Source of the DNA: Sulfurospirillum arcachonense DSM 9755
Lineage (GTDB): Bacteria > Campylobacterota > Campylobacteria > Campylobacterales > Sulfurospirillaceae
Assembly: GCF_000597725.1 (NCBI RefSeq)
Contig: NZ_JFBL01000009.1
Location: 1 to 64,000 of the forward strand
Direction: 5' to 3'
Length of the DNA: 64,000 nt
Below, piece after piece: positions 16,682 to 25,550 of the stretch (positions are counted from its first letter, which is position 1; each line of letters begins with the position of its first letter). The position numbers were made by a program, and so were the translations under genes. Below the pieces are notes generated by a model that made no database searches, was not told the origin of the DNA, and was given only the letters and a program-made list of their open reading frames with translations.

Positions 16682-17635
16682 ATGTTAAAAAAAGCGATTT
16701 TACTTGCTGGATTAGGTGCAGTGCTTGTTGCAGGAAATGTAAAGCTAGATTTAAATGCAAAGTATGGAGCAAATAACTTTCATACAAAAGGTGCTCAAAA
16801 GTTTGCAAGTCTAGTAAGTCAATACACTGATGGTAGCGTAAAAATCACGGTACATCCAGGAAGTTCTTTAGTAAAAGGAAATCCTTTAAAAGCAGTTAAA
16901 GATGGAACAGCTCCTATGACAGATATGTTTATACCTTTTACAAGTGGTGGAGGTAAAGTGTTCGGGATTTCAGCACTTCCTTTTATTGCATCTAGTTATG
17001 AGGATGCTTATAAATTGTATCAAATTTCAAAACCAGCTTATGATATGGTAGCAAAAAAGTGGAATCAAAAAATGCTTTACGCAGTAACTTGGCCACCAAG
17101 TGGGATTTATACTAATAAAGCGATTGCTTCAACAAAAGACTTTTCAGATGTAAAAGCAAGAACGTATGATAAAAACTCAGCAAATTTTGTAAAAATGGCT
17201 GGTGGAAATGCTGTTGCTCTTCCATGGGGTGAGGTTTATTCAGCACTACAAACAGGAATGGTAAATGGTGTTGTAACATCTTCAGCTTCTGGTAAAGATG
17301 GAAAATTATGGGAAGTTTTAAAGAATTTTACAAAAATTGGTTATGCATATCCTCTTCAAGCTGTAACAATTAACTTGGACTATTGGAATTCTTTAGATAA
17401 AAATCAACAAAATGCAGTATTAAAAGCAGCAAAAGAGATAGAAAAAATACAATGGAAAGCAAGCAAACAAGAAGATGCAATAGCACTTAAAATGCTTTCA
17501 GATAATGGTATGGTGGTAAATGAACCAAGTGCTCAGCTTAAAAAAGAGTTAGATGCTATTGGTAAAAAACTATTAGCTACATATTTAAAAGGTGCAAATT
17601 CATCAATCAAAAAGATTTTTGACGAGTACAAGTAA
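16682..17635 (+). CDS. dctP: TRAP transporter substrate-binding protein, DctP type
   Basis: A 317-residue periplasmic binding protein with a signal peptide (about residues 1-19, LVAGNVK after cleavage). It has the DctP-fold hallmarks: the A-x-x-F-H-x-K-G opening, LPFIASSYEDAYKLY, and the conserved substrate-carboxylate arginine region near DVKARTYDKNSANF. AAGGAG precedes the ATG. It heads an operon whose enzymes act on D-glutamate and 5-oxoproline, so the likely ligand is one of these or a related carboxylate. The stop overlaps dctQ (TAATG). Confidence 0.9.
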   Translation: MLKKAILLAGLGAVLVAGNVKLDLNAKYGANNFHTKGAQKFASLVSQYTDGSVKITVHPGSSLVKGNPLKAVKDGTAPMTDMFIPFTSGGGKVFGISALPFIASSYEDAYKLYQISKPAYDMVAKKWNQKMLYAVTWPPSGIYTNKAIASTKDFSDVKARTYDKNSANFVKMAGGNAVALPWGEVYSALQTGMVNGVVTSSASGKDGKLWEVLKNFTKIGYAYPLQAVTINLDYWNSLDKNQQNAVLKAAKEIEKIQWKASKQEDAIALKMLSDNGMVVNEPSAQLKKELDAIGKKLLATYLKGANSSIKKIFDEYK

Positions 17636-18123
17636 TGTTAGAGTGGTTAGAAACCGTAAATAGTAAGCTCTCCCGCTGGGGAGCTTACATCTCTTCTACG
17701 CTATTTGTTTTACTTGTTATTTTGATAATGACAGAAATTATAGGACGCTCTTTTTTTGATTATTCGACAATGCTTGCTGATGAATATAGTGGATATTTTT
17801 ACTTAGCAGCTGTTTTTTTTGGTTTGGCTTTTACTTTTAATGAAGAGGGGCATATCAGGATAAACATTATAACTGCTAGGTTGAGTGATGAGAAAAGAAG
17901 ATATGTAGATATATTTGCTGGGATTCTAAATACCTTTGTATTAGTATTTGTTTTATACTACTGTTGGTTATTCATGGTAGATTCAAAAGAGATGGAAATG
18001 TTATCAGAAAATGTTTCAGAAACACCTCTTTATCTTACACAAATTCCTATGCCAATAGGTATTACCTTATTTATTATTGCAGCTTGTGTTTTTACATATA
18101 AAAGGATTTGTGATGATAGCTGA
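17635..18123 (+). CDS. dctQ: TRAP transporter small permease, DctQ type
   Basis: A 162-residue inner-membrane protein with four hydrophobic helices (about residues 17-35, 50-68, 88-108, 128-150). It carries the conserved DctQ signature near helix 2 (MTEIIGRSFFDYSTMLADE). It joins DctM to form the Na+-driven transporter. Translation is coupled to dctP, and its 3' end overlaps dctM by 11 bases. Confidence 0.88.
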   Translation: MLEWLETVNSKLSRWGAYISSTLFVLLVILIMTEIIGRSFFDYSTMLADEYSGYFYLAAVFFGLAFTFNEEGHIRINIITARLSDEKRRYVDIFAGILNTFVLVFVLYYCWLFMVDSKEMEMLSENVSETPLYLTQIPMPIGITLFIIAACVFTYKRICDDS

Positions 18124-19447
18124 TCCGCTTATTTTATCTGTTGTTTTGATAGGCATAATGTTCTTTTTCCTGTTGAGTTCAATTTGGATTGGCTCAGCTC
18201 TTATGCTTACAGGACTTGCGGGAATGTTTTTGTTTGAACATAACCTTCCACCTACTATAAGTCTTTTTCAAAAAGCAGGAGATTTATTGGCTGGGAGTTT
18301 GTATGACTCTTTAAACTCATGGTCATTAGCCGCACTTCCTATGTTTATTTTGATGGGGGAGATATTGTACCGCTCTTCTATATCCAATAAACTGCTCAAT
18401 GGTCTTATGCCATGGCTTTCAAAAGTCCCTGGGCGTCTTTTACATGTAAATGTTGCGGCTTGTTCACTTTTTGCTGCAGTTTCAGGCTCTTCAGCGGCTA
18501 CTACAGCAACTGTTGGAAAGATAACTCTAGGAGAACTTAAAGCTCGTGGATATAGTAAAAAACTAGCACTAGGTTCACTTGCAGGTAGTGGAACATTGGG
18601 ATTTTTAATTCCTCCTAGTTTGATTATGATTATTTATGGTGTTTTATCAGATGTTTCTATTGGAAAACTTTTTATAGCTGGAGTTTTTCCAGGGCTTTTA
18701 TTGGCAACTTCATACTCAGTGTATATCATGATAGTCTCTTATTTTGATAAAACGACAGTTCCAGCACAAGAGGAAGTTTTTACTTTAAAAGAGAAACTTT
18801 TATCTATTAAAGATTTATTACCTATATTTTCTTTAATTGGTTTAGTTCTTGGAAGTATTTATGGAGGATTTGCTACACCAACTGAAGCTGCTGCTTTAGG
18901 AGTATTAGGTTCTATTGTTTTGGCTATTTATTTTAAAAGTTTTAACTTAGAGATTTTTCAAGAGGCTCTTTTTAATTCAGTGAAAACTACAGTTATGATT
19001 AGTTTTATTATTGCTGGTGCTGGATTTTTATCTCAAGTTGTTGGTTTTTTAGGGATTGCAAGAGCAATTAGTGAGTTTATTGGTGGGCTTGGGCTTTCTC
19101 CATATGTACTTATTTTTGTAATTGGACTGATGTATATAGTTTTAGGAATGATACTTGATGGAATTTCAATTGTAGTTATGACTTTGCCTATTGTATTGCC
19201 TATTATTACTATGGCTGGTTTTGATGCTTTATGGTTTGGTATATTTTTAGTGTTTATGGTGGAGCTTTCACAAATAACACCGCCTGTTGGATTTTCTCTG
19301 TTTGTCATACAAAGTATTTCTGGTGAAAAAATAAGTTATATTTTAAAAGCAACTTTCCCATTTTTCATTATTATGATTTTTATTGTTATGATTGTAACTA
19401 TATTCCCTGAAGTAGCTACATATTTACCTGCTAAAATGGTGGAATAA
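18113..19447 (+). CDS. dctM: TRAP transporter large permease, DctM type
   Basis: A 444-residue polytopic inner-membrane protein, the ion-coupled translocation subunit. Motifs: GSSAATTATVGKITL near residue 125, LAGSGTLGFLIPPSL and GMILDGISIVVMTLPIVLP near 345. ATG 18113 is chosen because AAAGGA lies seven bases upstream; an ATG 36 bases earlier lies deep inside dctQ. An exact TTTACATGTAAA copy at 18439 encodes the conserved L-H-V-N of this family, showing that the motif can sit where the protein already allows it. Confidence 0.92.
   Translation: MIADPLILSVVLIGIMFFFLLSSIWIGSALMLTGLAGMFLFEHNLPPTISLFQKAGDLLAGSLYDSLNSWSLAALPMFILMGEILYRSSISNKLLNGLMPWLSKVPGRLLHVNVAACSLFAAVSGSSAATTATVGKITLGELKARGYSKKLALGSLAGSGTLGFLIPPSLIMIIYGVLSDVSIGKLFIAGVFPGLLLATSYSVYIMIVSYFDKTTVPAQEEVFTLKEKLLSIKDLLPIFSLIGLVLGSIYGGFATPTEAAALGVLGSIVLAIYFKSFNLEIFQEALFNSVKTTVMISFIIAGAGFLSQVVGFLGIARAISEFIGGLGLSPYVLIFVIGLMYIVLGMILDGISIVVMTLPIVLPIITMAGFDALWFGIFLVFMVELSQITPPVGFSLFVIQSISGEKISYILKATFPFFIIMIFIVMIVTIFPEVATYLPAKMVE
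18439..18450. repeat. TTTACATGTAAA motif copy
   Basis: Exact copy inside dctM, reading L-L-H-V-N. A one-mismatch form (TTTACATATAAA) lies at 18091-18102 near the end of dctQ. Confidence 0.9.
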
Positions 19448-19452
19448 TAAGA

Positions 19453-19458
19453 TATAAT
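19453..19458 (+). promoter_or_regulatory. Candidate internal promoter before the D-glutamate cyclase genes
   Basis: TATAAT within AGATATAATACC lies directly after the dctM stop and 33 bases before ATG 19491. This is the only gap of note inside the operon. It could let the enzyme genes be expressed apart from the transporter. Confidence 0.45.
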
Positions 19459-19490
19459 ACCATTACAATTAAACACTGTAAAGGGTTCTG

Positions 19491-20258
19491 ATGACAGTAA
19501 AAGAGTTTAGAGAGAAAATAGCAAAAGGTGAGTTTGATAAACCCACTGCAGGATATTGCAGTGGGCACGTTCAAGCTAATATGGTTGTTTTACCAAAAGA
19601 GTATGCCGACTCATTTGAAGAGTTTGCAAAGAAAAATTCAAAAGCTATCCCTGTTTTAGAAGTAGTAAAAGGTTCTCATTTTTCACAAACTTTAGCAAAA
19701 GGTGCAAACCTTTTAAATGAACTTCCTTCATATGATATTATCGAAAATGGCGAAAAAGTAAAGAGTGTGAAAAGTATAGAAGAGTACTATAAAGACGATT
19801 TTGTATTTTTCTTAATAGGGTGTAGTTTTACTTTTGAAACATCACTTTTACAAAATGGTATCTCTTTACGCCATGTAGATTTAAAAACAAATGTAACGAT
19901 GTATGATACTAATATAGAATTAGAACCAGTAGATATGTTTAAAGGCAATATGGTAGTTTCTATGAGACCTATAAAAAAAGAGAGAGTAGCTGATGCTTGT
20001 GTTGTAACGAGCCATTTTCCAAATATGCATGGAACTCCTATCCAAGTAGGGTATCCTGAAATGATAGGCATAAAAGATGTGCAAAATCCTGATTATGGTG
20101 ATGCTGTAGAAATTAAAGATGATGAGATTCCTCTTTTTTGGCCTTGTGGTGTGACTCCTCAAAATGTTCTTAGAGAAGTAAAACTTCCTTTTGCTATTAC
20201 TCATAGTCCAGGACATATGTTTGTATCAGATAAAAAGGATAGTGATTATTATGTATAA
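19491..20258 (+). CDS. DUF1445 protein, N-terminal-type half of D-glutamate cyclase
   Basis: A 255-residue cytoplasmic protein of the DUF1445 family, often named putative hydro-lyase (B. subtilis YcsI type). Hallmarks: GYCSGHVQANMVVLP near residue 21, FLIGCSFTFE near 108, MRPI, HGTPIQVGYPE near 184, FWPCGVTPQN near 216 and ITHSPGHMFV near 236. In mammals a DUF1445 domain is fused to DUF4392 in D-glutamate cyclase, which turns D-glutamate into 5-oxo-D-proline. Here the next gene is DUF4392 and the 5-oxoprolinase genes follow, so the same reaction is likely, though not proven for the separated bacterial genes. Its stop overlaps the next start. Confidence 0.87.
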   Translation: MTVKEFREKIAKGEFDKPTAGYCSGHVQANMVVLPKEYADSFEEFAKKNSKAIPVLEVVKGSHFSQTLAKGANLLNELPSYDIIENGEKVKSVKSIEEYYKDDFVFFLIGCSFTFETSLLQNGISLRHVDLKTNVTMYDTNIELEPVDMFKGNMVVSMRPIKKERVADACVVTSHFPNMHGTPIQVGYPEMIGIKDVQNPDYGDAVEIKDDEIPLFWPCGVTPQNVLREVKLPFAITHSPGHMFVSDKKDSDYYV

Positions 20259-21072
20259 AAGTGTAGATGAAGTAATCCTCCAACACTCCACAAGAGGCAT
20301 GGATATACTTCAAGAAAAACATCCTAAAGAGCATTGTAAAGAGGCTGTAGAAAATTTTGTAAAATTAGAAAAAGGAACTGTATTTTTATATACAGGTTTT
20401 TATGTCAAAGGTTTTGCTGAAACAGATGGTCCTATAGGAACTTACTTTTTAGCAAGAGCTTTAAATGCTTTAGGGTATAAAGCAATAATCATAACAGATG
20501 AGTATTGTAAAGATTTTTTTAAAGAGATTGAAACTATTTATGTTCCTATAGAAGGGCATAGCGAAAAAGAGTATTTAGAACTGCTTGAGGTACATAAACC
20601 AATTTGTCATATTTCTATTGAGAGATGTGGAAGAAACAGTAACAATAAATATGAAAATGCAAGAAGCATAGATATAAAAGAGTTTACTGCTCCTCTTGAT
20701 GCATTATTTGAACTTGCAGGAAAAAATAAACCTACTTTTGCAATAGGTGATGGTGGCAATGAAGTTGGAATGGGGAATTTTAAAGAGTCTGTAAAAGAGT
20801 TTTTATCACTAGTTCCTTGTGAAGTTTGTTGTGATTTTCCTATTATAGCGACAGTATCAAACTGGGGAAGTTATGGTTTTATAGCTTATCTTGAAAAGCA
20901 TTATAAAAAAGATATTTTGCCCTCTTTTAAAGACGTAGATGCGTATTTGACATATATAGTATCTTTGGGCTCAGTTGATGGCATAAAAGGTGTTCAAGCA
21001 CACTCTGTTGATGGGAAAGAGTGGCATATAGAAGAAGATATTTTAAGAGAGTTAAAACAAGCAATAGTTTAG
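20251..21072 (+). CDS. DUF4392 protein, C-terminal-type half of D-glutamate cyclase
   Basis: A 273-residue cytoplasmic protein of the DUF4392 (glutamate cyclase-like C-terminal) family. Seen: LYTGFYVKGFAETDGPIGT near residue 48, RALNALGYKA, ISIERCGRN near 125, IGDGGNEVGMGN near 168 and ATVSNWGSYG near 205. The start at 20251 has AAAAAGGA upstream; a longer frame beginning at 20191 lies inside DUF1445 and is unlikely. It overlaps that gene by 8 bases, so the two are made in equal amounts. They probably form one complex equal to the fused animal enzyme. Confidence 0.87.
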   Translation: MYKSVDEVILQHSTRGMDILQEKHPKEHCKEAVENFVKLEKGTVFLYTGFYVKGFAETDGPIGTYFLARALNALGYKAIIITDEYCKDFFKEIETIYVPIEGHSEKEYLELLEVHKPICHISIERCGRNSNNKYENARSIDIKEFTAPLDALFELAGKNKPTFAIGDGGNEVGMGNFKESVKEFLSLVPCEVCCDFPIIATVSNWGSYGFIAYLEKHYKKDILPSFKDVDAYLTYIVSLGSVDGIKGVQAHSVDGKEWHIEEDILRELKQAIV

Positions 21073-21085
21073 AGAGAGGAATCTT

Positions 21086-21820
21086 ATGAAAATACAATTA
21101 AATTGCGATTTAGGTGAGAGTTTTGGTTCATGGAAAATGGGTATGGATGATGCTATCATGCCTTTTATTGATAGTGCAAATATAGCGTGTGGATTTCATG
21201 CATCTGATCCTGTTATTATGCAGTATACCGTAGAGCTTGCTATAAAAAATGGTGTTAGTATTGGAGCGCATCCTGGATATCCTGATTTGGTTGGTTTTGG
21301 TAGAAGAAGCATGAAATGTTCATCTTTAGAAATAGAAGCTATGGTTATATATCAATGTGGAGCATTAGAAGCTATATGTAAATCAAACAATACAAAAATA
21401 GAGTATGTGAAACCTCATGGTGCTTTATACAACGATATGATGAAAGATGAAGATATTTTTATCGCTCTTGTAAAAGCATTATCAAAATACAATAAAAACT
21501 TAAAACTCATGATACTCTCAACAAATAACAATGCCCATTATGAAAAGATAGCCAAATCTTATGGTGTTGGACTTATTTATGAAGTATTTGCAGATCGTGC
21601 GTATACAAATGAAGGTTTACTTGTTCCTCGTGTTGAAAAAGGTTCAGTTATTGAATCAAAAGATGAAATTATAGAGCGTATTAAAATGCTTCAAGAAGAG
21701 AAAAAATTAAAGACTATTAGTGGAGAGATTATTGCTATGCAAGCAGACTCTATGTGTGTACATGGAGATAATCAAAAAGCAGTTGATTTAGTGAAAGCTT
21801 TAAGAGAATATATAAGTTAG
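21086..21820 (+). CDS. pxpA: 5-oxoprolinase subunit A (LamB/YcsF family)
   Basis: A 244-residue cytoplasmic protein, one of three subunits of the ATP-dependent bacterial 5-oxoprolinase, which opens 5-oxoproline to glutamate. Family motifs: L-N-C-D-L-G-E at residues 4-10, ANIACGFHASDP near 32, GAHPGYPDLVGFGRR near 59, VKPHGALYNDM near 112 and FADRAYTNEGLLVPR near 170. Full length. AGAGG lies before the ATG, 13 bases after the cyclase gene. Confidence 0.95.
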   Translation: MKIQLNCDLGESFGSWKMGMDDAIMPFIDSANIACGFHASDPVIMQYTVELAIKNGVSIGAHPGYPDLVGFGRRSMKCSSLEIEAMVIYQCGALEAICKSNNTKIEYVKPHGALYNDMMKDEDIFIALVKALSKYNKNLKLMILSTNNNAHYEKIAKSYGVGLIYEVFADRAYTNEGLLVPRVEKGSVIESKDEIIERIKMLQEEKKLKTISGEIIAMQADSMCVHGDNQKAVDLVKALREYIS

Positions 21821-21828
21821 GAGTAGGT

Positions 21829-22509
21829 ATGAGATTTGAAGTTGCTTCTGTTGATTCCTTGATAATTTATTTTGGTAAAACAATAGACGCTGATACAGCA
21901 AAAGATGTACGTAGAGTGTTTTTTACTCTTAAAGAGGCGAATTTACCTGGTATTACAGAACTTATACCATCATATACATCACTATTGATCTCTTATGATT
22001 TTATAAATTTTTCGTATGAGCAAATTTGTAAAGAGATACAAGTTGCATTAGAAATTGTTTCATACTTAGACACAGAGATGTCTACAAGAGACATGCTATT
22101 GCCAGTTTATTATGGAAGTGATGTTGGTTTAGATTTAGAAGAGTTAGCAATAAGTAAAAATTTAAGTGTACAAGATGTTATTGATATACATTCACAGCGA
22201 ACTTACTTTGTATATGCAATAGGATTTGCCCCAGGTTTTCCTTATATGGGAGAGGTAGATGAGAGAATTGCTTCTGCCAGACTTGCAAATCCCAGAGCCA
22301 AAGTTCCAAAAGGAAGTGTAGGCATTGCAGATACTCAAACAGCAGTTTATCCAAGATTGAGTCCAGGAGGTTGGCAAATCATAGGCAGAACTCCAGTTCT
22401 TATGTTTGATACTTCTTATGAAGGTTTTTCTTATTTTAGAGTTGGAGATAAAGTGAAGTTTGAGCCAATCTCAAAAGAAGAGTTTTTAAAACTGGGTGGT
22501 GAGTTATGA
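21829..22509 (+). CDS. pxpB: 5-oxoprolinase subunit B (KipI family)
   Basis: A 226-residue protein homologous to B. subtilis KipI, now known as a 5-oxoprolinase subunit. Seen: ELIPSYTSLLI near residue 44, FAPGFPYMGEVD near 128, PRAKVPKGSVGIADTQTAVY near 148 and SPGGWQIIGRTP near 173. GGAG precedes the start, and its TGA overlaps the pxpC ATG (ATGA). With PxpA and PxpC it completes the enzyme. Confidence 0.95.
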   Translation: MRFEVASVDSLIIYFGKTIDADTAKDVRRVFFTLKEANLPGITELIPSYTSLLISYDFINFSYEQICKEIQVALEIVSYLDTEMSTRDMLLPVYYGSDVGLDLEELAISKNLSVQDVIDIHSQRTYFVYAIGFAPGFPYMGEVDERIASARLANPRAKVPKGSVGIADTQTAVYPRLSPGGWQIIGRTPVLMFDTSYEGFSYFRVGDKVKFEPISKEEFLKLGGEL

Positions 22510-23426
22510 CAGGTTTTGAAGTACTTAACGCTGGGATATTAGCTACAGTTCAAGATACTGGAAGAAAAGGTCTTGGAAGTATTGGGGTTACTGAATCTGG
22601 AGTTATGGATGAGTTTTCTTACCATTGGTTAAATAGATTACTTGGTAATGATTATGGGACAAATGCTTTAGAGATTGTTTTTGGTGGAGTGAAACTAAAA
22701 GCCAATGGAAATACTACTTTTGCTTTAAGTGGAGCGAAGGTAGATGCCTCAATCAATAATCAGCCTATAGAGATATGGAAAACTTATGAGATAAAAGATG
22801 GAGATATCTTAAATTTAGGCTTTGCATCAAGTGGTGCGAGAATTTATCTTGGAGTTGTGGGAGGTTTTGATATAATTCCACAATTTGGAAGTACGAGTGT
22901 TTGTTTAAAAGAAGGAATTGGTGGAAAACCTTTACATGTAAAGGAGTTTTTGCCATACCAGAGTAAGGTTTTTAAGGACAATAAAAAATTAGCATTGAAA
23001 AATCAACCAGATTATGATGAGGTTTTAACGTTAAGAGTTGTTGCTGGGTACCAATGGGATTTATTTGATGAGGTAGAGCGTGATAAGTTCTTCTCTTCGG
23101 AGTATAAAGTAACGTCACAAAATGATAGAATGGGTTATAGACTTAGTGGTGAGAAAGTATTGTCTACATGTAAAGGGATTATATCAGAAGCTATTGCTTA
23201 TGGTGCAATTCAGATACCAAGTCATGGAGAACCAATAGTGCTTTTAAAAGAGCGACAAACGATAGGTGGTTATCCGAAAATTGGTTCGGTTATACCAGTA
23301 GATTGTTTTAAACTTTCTCAAATGAAGCAAGATAGTATTGTAAAATTTGAACATATTAGTTTGGATGAAGCAAGAAGAAAATGTAGAAAATTTTATAAGT
23401 TTTTTCAAGAAAATAAGGAGTTATAA
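22506..23426 (+). CDS. pxpC: 5-oxoprolinase subunit C (KipA family)
   Basis: A 306-residue biotin-independent-carboxyltransferase-like (KipA/allophanate hydrolase subunit 2) protein. Family motifs: ATVQDTGRKGLGSIGV near residue 13, SGVMDEFSYHWLNRLLGN near 31, YLGVVGGFD near 116 and ISEAIAYGAIQIPSHGEPIVL near 220. An exact TTTACATGTAAA copy at 22931 reads P-L-H-V-K-E, and a near copy lies at 23163. Its stop overlaps the next start (TAATG). Confidence 0.95.
   Translation: MTGFEVLNAGILATVQDTGRKGLGSIGVTESGVMDEFSYHWLNRLLGNDYGTNALEIVFGGVKLKANGNTTFALSGAKVDASINNQPIEIWKTYEIKDGDILNLGFASSGARIYLGVVGGFDIIPQFGSTSVCLKEGIGGKPLHVKEFLPYQSKVFKDNKKLALKNQPDYDEVLTLRVVAGYQWDLFDEVERDKFFSSEYKVTSQNDRMGYRLSGEKVLSTCKGIISEAIAYGAIQIPSHGEPIVLLKERQTIGGYPKIGSVIPVDCFKLSQMKQDSIVKFEHISLDEARRKCRKFYKFFQENKEL
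22931..22942. repeat. TTTACATGTAAA motif copy
   Basis: Exact copy inside pxpC, reading P-L-H-V-K-E. A one-mismatch copy (TCTACATGTAAA) lies at 23163-23174 in the same gene. Confidence 0.9.
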
Positions 23427-24277
23427 TGGTAGCAAAAAAAATGTTTTTCCCTGTAGGTGGTGGAAAAGAGTTAGAAGAGAGAATATATGGTGCTTTATTG
23501 GTATCAAAATATTTTAATACACATTTAGAAATATTAGTATCACAAGCTAGTATAAATCATTTAATTCCTAAGGGAGTAGGACTTTCTTCAATCGTTTTAG
23601 AGCGTTTAGAAGATATTAGTGCTGAAAATATGGAAGAAGAGATTAATAAACATAAAGTTATTTTTAATCAATGTTGTAAAGAATTAGATATACAAATTAA
23701 TGAGTTACCACTAGAAGGTAAATCTACAGCACATGTGAGTGTAGGTATAGGGGTGAGAAGTACTTTAGTGGCACAACAATCAAAGTTTTGTGATATGGTT
23801 ATAGCTGCAGCTCCTCCTAAGGGTGTTTCAACAGCAACTTTTGAAGCAAGTGTAAGAGAAAGTGGTAAACCTGTAATGGTTATACCAAGAAAAATGAAAG
23901 AGTTTAAAACCGAAGCTATTATGATTGCTTGGAATAATTCTCCTGAAGCTTCTCGCGCAGTATCTGAAGCGATTCCTTTACTAAAAAAAGCTAAAAGAGT
24001 TCATATTGTATCTTCTTCAGCTTTTACAACAAAAACACTTTCACGTATTAAAGATTTACAAAGTTATTTAGAACTGCATGATATAGATACAACGTTTGAG
24101 CTTGTTAAAACAACATTGATTCCTGGTGAAGCATTAGTAAAAAATGCACAAAAAGGCAATTTTGATTTAATAGTTGCTGGAGGATATGGACATAAAGGCA
24201 TCAAAGAGATGATGCTTGGAGGTTCTGCAAAATATTTATTGGAACATACAACGATTCCAACTTTGATATCGCATTAA
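23426..24277 (+). CDS. Tandem universal stress protein of the TRAP operon
   Basis: A 283-residue cytoplasmic protein with two Usp folds (about residues 1-150 and 150-283). The second half keeps the ATP-loop pattern G-x2-G-x9-G (GGYGHKGIKEMMLGG), with Gly before Ser instead of the usual Ser or Thr. The first half has diverged. Usp proteins are known beside TRAP transporters, for example TeaD in the ectoine system, where they modulate uptake. Coupling to pxpC and the position as last gene support a regulatory role in this operon. Confidence 0.85.
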   Translation: MVAKKMFFPVGGGKELEERIYGALLVSKYFNTHLEILVSQASINHLIPKGVGLSSIVLERLEDISAENMEEEINKHKVIFNQCCKELDIQINELPLEGKSTAHVSVGIGVRSTLVAQQSKFCDMVIAAAPPKGVSTATFEASVRESGKPVMVIPRKMKEFKTEAIMIAWNNSPEASRAVSEAIPLLKKAKRVHIVSSSAFTTKTLSRIKDLQSYLELHDIDTTFELVKTTLIPGEALVKNAQKGNFDLIVAGGYGHKGIKEMMLGGSAKYLLEHTTIPTLISH

Positions 24278-24310
24278 AATAAAGAGTGTGCTTAAGCACA
24301 CTCTTTATTT
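24277..24310. terminator. Bidirectional rho-independent terminator
   Basis: A perfect 15-bp stem (AAATAAAGAGTGTGC with its complement) and TTAA loop ends in A- and T-runs on either side. It lies between the convergent oxoprolinase operon and the helical-protein gene. Confidence 0.9.
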
Positions 24311-24312
24311 CA

Positions 24313-25539
24313 TTATTTATCTTTATTTATAGCGTCTTTGGCACCTTTAAAAGCACCGTCAAGAACATTTTTAGCAACTGACCATGCATGATTTCCTAGT
24401 CTTTTTGCTTCTTTTGTAGCATTTTTTGCTTTTTCATTTTCAAATTCAAAGTTTTTAAGAGAATTGACTTTTTGACTTGCAACTTTTTCAAGTTCTTCAA
24501 TTTTCTTTTCAGCTTTTTTTACAAAACCATTTTCCAAGTAAGGCCTATTTTTTAACTCTTCTATTTTTTCACTTAAAGTTTCTCTAGCTTCTGCTGTGAC
24601 CCTTTTTATTTTTGCAAAAGAGTTGTTAAACTCAGAATCTAAAATTTCATTAATAATTTTTTTTGAAGGACCAGTAGAAGTTTCTTTGTCATCTTCTAGC
24701 ATTTTGATGAAATCTTCTTCAATATTTATGAGTGTTTTTTTAATAGTAGATAAATCATTTTCGAAAACTTCGGAAAGCTCTTCTGGTGCAAATTTTAAAT
24801 CATTTTTAAATTTATCAATTGCTTTTGCCATACCTTCTTTAGTTCCATGAATAGAACCATTGAGTAATTCTTTTGCATTTCCATGGTCTTCATCGGCTAT
24901 TTCTATAGCTATTTTTATAATATTACTTGATATATCTAAAAAACGACTTTTTGTAAAATCACCTTCGTTGATAGTTTGATATGTGATATTTTTTGTGATT
25001 TCAAAAATAGTATCTTCAATATCATGTGCTTTTTCTAAAGTCGTTAAAAATGCTTCACTTGTAGTCTCTTTTAAAATACCAAGCATTTCCACTCCACGTA
25101 GTTTTGCATCATGAAGGGCAGTTAAAGAGTCTTTGGATATATCTTCTTCCATATTTTCAATGTGAGATTCAAGTATGTTAAAAGTGCTAATTATATTGTT
25201 TCTAATATTTTCTTTTTGCTCAATGATAGATTTTTCTAACTGTTCTTTTTCATAAATAGTTTTATATAAGAACTCTTCTTTATCATAACTTGCAGCTTTT
25301 ATAAGACCTTCTATCACGGCATCTATATTGTGTGCATTTTTAAGCTCTTGAGTTTGTAATGCTCTTGTGTAGAGTTCAAAAAGTTCCCCTAAACGAACTT
25401 GTATGTGAGTATCATCTTTGAGTCTTTGAATTTTCTTTTTTGAAAGTTCAAAACTTAATTCACTTATAATCGAAAAAAGATTAGGTTTGTCACTATTCTC
25501 TTTAAGTGTTGCACTAAAAATATTTTGTATTGATTCCAT
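24313..25539 (-). CDS. Large helical protein of unknown function
   Basis: A 408-residue, highly charged and nearly all-helical protein with no signal peptide, cysteine or membrane segment. Repeated Glu/Lys heptads suggest coiled coils throughout, notably about residues 95-150 and 320-375. A short Gly/Ala amphipathic tail ends it (LDGAFKGAKDAINKDK), which might touch a membrane. I recognise no catalytic motif; it may belong to an epsilonproteobacterial uncharacterised family. It is 11 bases downstream of the DUF493 gene, so it probably shares the moaC transcript. Confidence 0.75.
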   Translation of the reverse strand: MESIQNIFSATLKENSDKPNLFSIISELSFELSKKKIQRLKDDTHIQVRLGELFELYTRALQTQELKNAHNIDAVIEGLIKAASYDKEEFLYKTIYEKEQLEKSIIEQKENIRNNIISTFNILESHIENMEEDISKDSLTALHDAKLRGVEMLGILKETTSEAFLTTLEKAHDIEDTIFEITKNITYQTINEGDFTKSRFLDISSNIIKIAIEIADEDHGNAKELLNGSIHGTKEGMAKAIDKFKNDLKFAPEELSEVFENDLSTIKKTLINIEEDFIKMLEDDKETSTGPSKKIINEILDSEFNNSFAKIKRVTAEARETLSEKIEELKNRPYLENGFVKKAEKKIEELEKVASQKVNSLKNFEFENEKAKNATKEAKRLGNHAWSVAKNVLDGAFKGAKDAINKDK

Positions 25540-25550
25540 AATAAACCTTT

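Noticed and set aside
20191-20250. Longer N-terminus for the DUF4392 protein
   Set aside because: The extra 20 residues would come from inside the DUF1445 coding frame and lack a ribosome site; ATG 20251 has AAAAAGGA.
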